NCBI RefSeq assembly: GCF_001908025.1
Contig: NZ_MQMG01000044.1
Span: 1 to 33,994, forward strand
Source of the DNA: Geobacillus proteiniphilus
GTDB lineage: Bacteria > Bacillota > Bacilli > Bacillales > Anoxybacillaceae
Direction of reading: 5' to 3'
DNA length: 33,994 bases
Both the position numbers and the translations under genes were made by a program. Numbering within the stretch: the first letter of the stretch is position 1; every line of letters starts with the position of its first letter. Below, piece after piece: positions 30,560 to 33,994 of this stretch. Below the pieces are notes generated by a model. That model was not told the origin of the DNA and ran no database searches. It saw nothing but the letters and a program-made list of their open reading frames with translations.

Positions 30560-31606
30560 TTAGTCAGCACTAAATCGATACCTTGTCATCGACACCTGCT
30601 CCTTGTCAGCCGGCAATACGATCGACGGAAACTGCGGATGATGGATCGCATCCGGCAGCCCTTGCGTTTCCAGGCAGATGCCTAAATATTTCCGCGACGG
30701 CACGCCGCCTAGATCCAACCCTTCCGGCAGCTGGTTCGATGTATACACCACCACGCCGACCTCATCCGTCTCCACCGTCAGCACCCGCCCGCTCTCCGGG
30801 TCGGAAAGCACAATCTCTTTGTCATGATGCCGATCGAGCCAAAACGGATGGTCATAACCCCCGCCGACGAGTGCAATTTGCGGATGCCCCGATTCGACCG
30901 CCTCCCGGATCGTCTTTCCTTGCCGCAAATCAAACGGCGTGCCAGCCACATCCAAGACGCGGCCCGTCGGAATCAGCTCCTCATTCAATTCCAGCACACG
31001 CGAGCTTTGGATGGTCAGCGTGTGATCCAAAATATCACGCTTGCCGTTGCCGCTTAGGTTAAAATACGTATGGTTCGTCAAATTGAACAAAGTGGTTTTG
31101 TCCGAACGAGCCCGGTGTGTGATCGTCCATTCGTTGTCATTGTTCAGCCAATATTCCACTTGAACATGAACTGTTCCCGGGTACCCTTCCTCCCCGTCTG
31201 GGCTTGTGTACGAAAAGACGACGCCGACCGCATCGTCGCGCTGGACGGGCTCGGCCTGCCAAAGCACGCGGTGGAATCCGTTCGGCCCGCCGTGCAAGTG
31301 GTTGTTGTGTTCGTTTTTCGCCAGTTGATATGTGATTCCATCAAGTTCGAAGCTCGCTCCACGAATGCGCCCCGCCACCCGGCCGATCACCGCGCCAAAG
31401 TAAGGGGCGTTGGTCAAATACGGTTCAAACCGGCCAAACCCGAGCACGACATTTTCGATCTTGCCGTTCCGGTCGGGAACGCGGATGTCCGTCACGATGC
31501 ATCCGTAGTTTGTCGCCGACAGTCCCATGCCGCGGTCGTTTGTCAAGGTGAATAAGAACACGTCGTTTCCATTCCATTCGGACCACTTTTCGTATGTAAT
31601 GTTCAT
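30560..31606 (-). CDS. galM: Aldose 1-epimerase (mutarotase)
   Basis: This is a 348-residue enzyme that interconverts alpha and beta anomers of aldoses so that the isomerase or kinase gets its preferred form. The sugar-binding and catalytic residues are in NNHLHGGPNGFHRVLW, LTNHTYFNLSG (catalytic His) and LGICLETQGLPDAIHHP (catalytic Glu). Length matches the family. GGGAGGAGA precedes the ATG. It follows the Gfo/Idh gene by 16 nt and precedes xylA, so xylose is a likely substrate. Confidence 0.93.
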   Translation of the reverse strand: MNITYEKWSEWNGNDVFLFTLTNDRGMGLSATNYGCIVTDIRVPDRNGKIENVVLGFGRFEPYLTNAPYFGAVIGRVAGRIRGASFELDGITYQLAKNEHNNHLHGGPNGFHRVLWQAEPVQRDDAVGVVFSYTSPDGEEGYPGTVHVQVEYWLNNDNEWTITHRARSDKTTLFNLTNHTYFNLSGNGKRDILDHTLTIQSSRVLELNEELIPTGRVLDVAGTPFDLRQGKTIREAVESGHPQIALVGGGYDHPFWLDRHHDKEIVLSDPESGRVLTVETDEVGVVVYTSNQLPEGLDLGGVPSRKYLGICLETQGLPDAIHHPQFPSIVLPADKEQVSMTRYRFSAD

Positions 31607-31622
31607 CTCGATTCTCCTCCCT

Positions 31623-32618
31623 TTATAACCGCACGATCGCTCCCGTTTTCATCGATGTGCGGCAAGCATCAAGCGTCCGTGCTTGTTGGATCATGCGCTC
31701 CGGGGAATACAACAGCGGCGTTCCTTCGAGAATGGAGCGCGAAAAGTGCTCGATTTGCAGCGCGTATTGGTCGCCTGCCACCGTTTCCTCGCGTACGTTC
31801 CCATCAGCCGTTGCGACCGTAATCCGCCCCTCACCGCCATCGACATCTGGTCGATACGCCCGCGAGACAACGATTTTTCCCTTCGTGCCCACTACTTCGT
31901 ATTCGTTCTGAAAGAGCATATCAAAACTGCACGTGAACTGCGCAAGAACACCGTTTTCCATCCTCATCCAACCGCTCGTCGTCAAATCGACCGAATGGTG
32001 TGGATCAAAACAAGATTGGACGAACAGCTCAACGGGCTCGGTATCAAGAATGTGTCTCGTCGAATGCACACAATAGCAACCGACATCGAACAGACTTCCC
32101 CCGCCAAGCTCATCGTTCATGCGGATATTCGTTTCCCGGTCTTGCAAGTAAAAGGAGAAATGGGAGCGCATGTACTTAACTTCGCCGATCTCGCCAGCGG
32201 CCAAAAGCTGTTTGACCCGTTCGTGCTGTGGGTGGAACTGGTACATGAACGCTTCCATGAATAAAACGCCATTTTTCTCGCATTCCTCAATCATGCGCCG
32301 GACATCTTCTGCGCATAAAGCGGCAGGTTTTTCACAAAGCACGTGCTTTTTCTTCTTCGCCGCTTTGATTGTCCATTCAGCGTGCAGGCTGTTTGGAAGT
32401 GGAATGTACACTGCGTCGACGTCCGGGTCATCAAGCAGCTGACCATAGCTGTCATACGCCTTCGGAATGCCGAGCTCCTTCGCCGCTTGCTTAGCTTTCC
32501 CACTTTCACTGGCGATGGCCACGACTTCCGCATGACTCGTTCGGCGAATCGCCGGAATCATCACCTCTTTGGCAATAGCAGCGGTGCTGATGATGCCAAA
32601 ACGGACAGTGGGTTTCAC
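31623..32618 (-). CDS. Gfo/Idh/MocA family sugar oxidoreductase
   Basis: This is a 331-residue NAD(P)-dependent dehydrogenase. The N-terminal Rossmann fold starts VRFGIISTAAIAKEVMIPA, and the family motif HVLCEKPAALC carries the catalytic Lys near residue 89. DVGCYCVHSTRHIL in the C-terminal domain is typical of xylose/glucose dehydrogenases of this family. The GTG at 32618 has AAGGAG 10 nt upstream; a TTG 9 codons before is less likely. The xyl setting suggests D-xylose or another pentose as substrate, giving an oxidative branch beside the isomerase. Substrate not proven. Confidence 0.85.
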   Translation of the reverse strand: MKPTVRFGIISTAAIAKEVMIPAIRRTSHAEVVAIASESGKAKQAAKELGIPKAYDSYGQLLDDPDVDAVYIPLPNSLHAEWTIKAAKKKKHVLCEKPAALCAEDVRRMIEECEKNGVLFMEAFMYQFHPQHERVKQLLAAGEIGEVKYMRSHFSFYLQDRETNIRMNDELGGGSLFDVGCYCVHSTRHILDTEPVELFVQSCFDPHHSVDLTTSGWMRMENGVLAQFTCSFDMLFQNEYEVVGTKGKIVVSRAYRPDVDGGEGRITVATADGNVREETVAGDQYALQIEHFSRSILEGTPLLYSPERMIQQARTLDACRTSMKTGAIVRL

Positions 32619-32651
32619 TTTTCGTTCTCTCCTTCCTGTTTCCAAAGAGAT

Positions 32652-32677
32652 AGGCTAGCATTAGAATGAGCTAGCCT
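32652..32677 (-). terminator. Stem-loop between xylH and the oxidoreductase gene
   Basis: AGGCTAGC (32652-32659) and GCTAGCCT (32670-32677) form a perfect 8-bp stem. On the minus strand it is followed by TATCTCTTTGG, a weak U tract. It lies about 25 nt after the xylH stop and may protect the upstream message or cause partial termination. Confidence 0.55.
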
Positions 32678-32702
32678 CTTCCCGCTTTTTTACATCTTGA
32701 AC

Positions 32703-33878
32703 TCAACTCGCCTTACTTTTGCTTGAGATATCCGTCCAAACGGCAACAATTAAAATTAATCCTTTCACAATGTATTGCCAAAAGGTCTCAATGTTCATCA
32801 TGCTCATACCGTTATCGATACTAGCCATAATAAGGGCGCCGATAATCGCCCCAACAATATTTCCCCTTCCCCCCATTAAACTCGTGCCACCAATAACACA
32901 AGCAGCAATAGCATCCAATTCATACATCTCCCCAGCGCTGACTGTCGCTGCATTGAGTCGGCTTGTCAAAATGATACCCGCCACCGCCGAAAGCGCTCCC
33001 ATTAAGATGAAGACAGCCAATACAACACGCTTGATGTTGATCCCAGATAGAGCGGCCGCCTCAATATTTCCACCAATCGCATAAATATATCGTCCAAACG
33101 GGGTTTTAACGGCAATAAACACAAAGACAAGCGCCAATAAAACAACGATCAGCATCGGAATAGGAACACCGTAATAACGATTTAACATATACACCAATAC
33201 GAAAATGCATAGCGAGTAGACTGCTGTTTTGCCATAATCATTTATTTTGGAATTGAGCGTTAAGCCTAACTGTTTTCGTTTCTTTCTATTTCGTCCTAAA
33301 GAAAGAAACAATAAAATGATGCTGACAGCAGCTAAAATGTAGCCGATTACGTAAGGGAGATAACTGTTTCCTATCGCTTCGAAACTATTGTCTAACGGCG
33401 CTACAGTCTCGCCATTGCTAATTCCAATCAAAATTCCTCGAAAAACTAACATCCCACCTAAAGTTACAATGAAAGCAGGAACACCTCGATAAGCAACCCA
33501 CCATCCTTGCCAAAGTCCAATTAATACGCCAGCAACAATAGCCACAACAATAACAGAGACTGTTCCCCAGCCATACCATACTTGCAAAATCGCAGCGATT
33601 CCCCCGGTCAATCCGACAACAGATCCAACTGATAAGTCAATATGGCCTGCTATAATGACTAGTGTCATGCCGATCGCCAAAATCGAAATGACAGACATCT
33701 GCATAAATAAGTTCGATAAATTTCGTGACGATACAAACTCTCCGTCAGTTAAAACACTGAAAATAACAGCGATAAAGACTAAGGCTATAATTAGCGTATA
33801 AGAACGAAAATCAAATTTCCATCGTATCTTCCCTTTTGTTTGACTCTCTAAGGTCGCTATAGAAATCGGGCTTTTCAT
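32703..33878 (-). CDS. xylH: Sugar ABC transporter permease, XylH type
   Basis: This is a 391-residue membrane permease of the ribose/xylose group of carbohydrate importers. Eight to ten hydrophobic segments are present, and the N-terminal block MTLVIIAGHIDLSVGSVVGLTG is the family hallmark. ALSAVAGIILTSRLNAATVSAGEMYELDAIAACVIGG is the conserved C-terminal region (positions about 275-335). Length fits XylH/GguB rather than shorter RbsC. ATG 33878 is preferred with GGGAGG 9 nt upstream; ATG 33884 overlaps the stop of the ATPase gene. Position beside xylA supports pentose import. Confidence 0.82.
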   Translation of the reverse strand: MKSPISIATLESQTKGKIRWKFDFRSYTLIIALVFIAVIFSVLTDGEFVSSRNLSNLFMQMSVISILAIGMTLVIIAGHIDLSVGSVVGLTGGIAAILQVWYGWGTVSVIVVAIVAGVLIGLWQGWWVAYRGVPAFIVTLGGMLVFRGILIGISNGETVAPLDNSFEAIGNSYLPYVIGYILAAVSIILLFLSLGRNRKKRKQLGLTLNSKINDYGKTAVYSLCIFVLVYMLNRYYGVPIPMLIVVLLALVFVFIAVKTPFGRYIYAIGGNIEAAALSGINIKRVVLAVFILMGALSAVAGIILTSRLNAATVSAGEMYELDAIAACVIGGTSLMGGRGNIVGAIIGALIMASIDNGMSMMNIETFWQYIVKGLILIVAVWTDISSKSKAS

Positions 33879-33880
33879 CC

Positions 33881-33994
33881 TCATTTTCCTCCCGTTGCAC
33901 AAGTCATAATTTTCTCTTGGGTGGCCTCATGACGCTGAAACTCCCCGGTTATTCTTCCCTCGGACATGACTAAAATGCGATCCGACATTCCCAT
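33881..33994 (-). CDS. xylG: Sugar ABC transporter ATP-binding protein, C-terminal end only
   Basis: The 37 visible residues ([18 protein letters not shown], then ATQEKIM and a short tail) are the C-terminus of the double-domain ATPase of monosaccharide importers such as XylG/MglA. The stop at 33881 is 2 nt from the permease start. The rest of the gene is beyond the window edge. Confidence 0.85.
   Translation of the reverse strand: MGMSDRILVMSEGRITGEFQRHEATQEKIMTCATGGK

Noticed and set aside
33881-33994. Start codon at the window edge read as a 37-residue small protein
   Set aside because: The sequence is the conserved C-terminus of sugar ABC ATPases and continues beyond the window; the ATG at the edge is internal.

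Overview
The window reads as chromosomal DNA of a thermophilic Bacillaceae, most likely Geobacillus or a close relative. The GC-rich coding sequence is rich in Ala, Arg and Glu, the Shine-Dalgarno sites are strong Gram-positive type, GTG and TTG starts are common, and XylA, XylB, TnrA, OhrR and the nitrate assimilation proteins are Bacillus-type. No tRNA, rRNA, CRISPR array or prophage is visible.

Layout, left to right. (1) 1-1427: feoB (cut by the window edge) and feoA, with Fur-like repeats upstream. (2) 1654-6928: a BASS-family transporter, an endonuclease I family nuclease without a signal peptide, an NhaC-type antiporter, a membrane-anchored metallophosphoesterase and a YkoP-like protein. 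(3) about 7040-7278: a decayed IS200/IS605 element that keeps only a scrap of tnpB and its structured right end. (4) 7374-11726: a beta-glucoside PTS operon in gmuBACD-R order, with a perfect CcpA cre site. (5) 11963-12761: tnrA, divergent from two overlapping small genes, with three TnrA/GlnR-type boxes between them. (6) 12818-13349: ohrR fused by a deletion to the last codons of ohr. (7) 13626-20309: a nitrate/nitrite transporter and nasC-nasE-nasD, with a TnrA box upstream of nasD and a possible small antisense RNA between nasC and the transporter. (8) 20474-21298: a stand-alone DnaA domain I protein and a thioesterase, below a folded element. (9) 21520-25669: an iron-type alcohol dehydrogenase and a metallo-beta-lactamase-fold lactonase-like enzyme behind a -24/-12 promoter, with a PAS-PAS-AAA+ sigma-54 activator encoded divergently. 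(10) 25692-27334: a nitronate monooxygenase and an orphan small protein. (11) 27411-33994: xylB, xylA, galM, a Gfo/Idh oxidoreductase, and the permease and ATPase tail of a sugar ABC importer, all read leftward. xylA has its own promoter, cre and XylR-like operator.

Three small regulatory systems stand out. The nitrogen block places TnrA beside two of its probable targets (nasDEC and the small-gene operon). In each case a TGTNA-N7-TNACA box is centred 47-51 bp upstream of the predicted transcription start, and tnrA itself has the same arrangement. The sigma-54 block carries activator, promoter and target genes together. The sugar blocks (gmu, xyl) both carry cre sites for CcpA. Scars of gene loss are also present: the ohr deletion and the IS605 remnant. 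All family assignments come from reading motifs and alignment memory; no database search was run.
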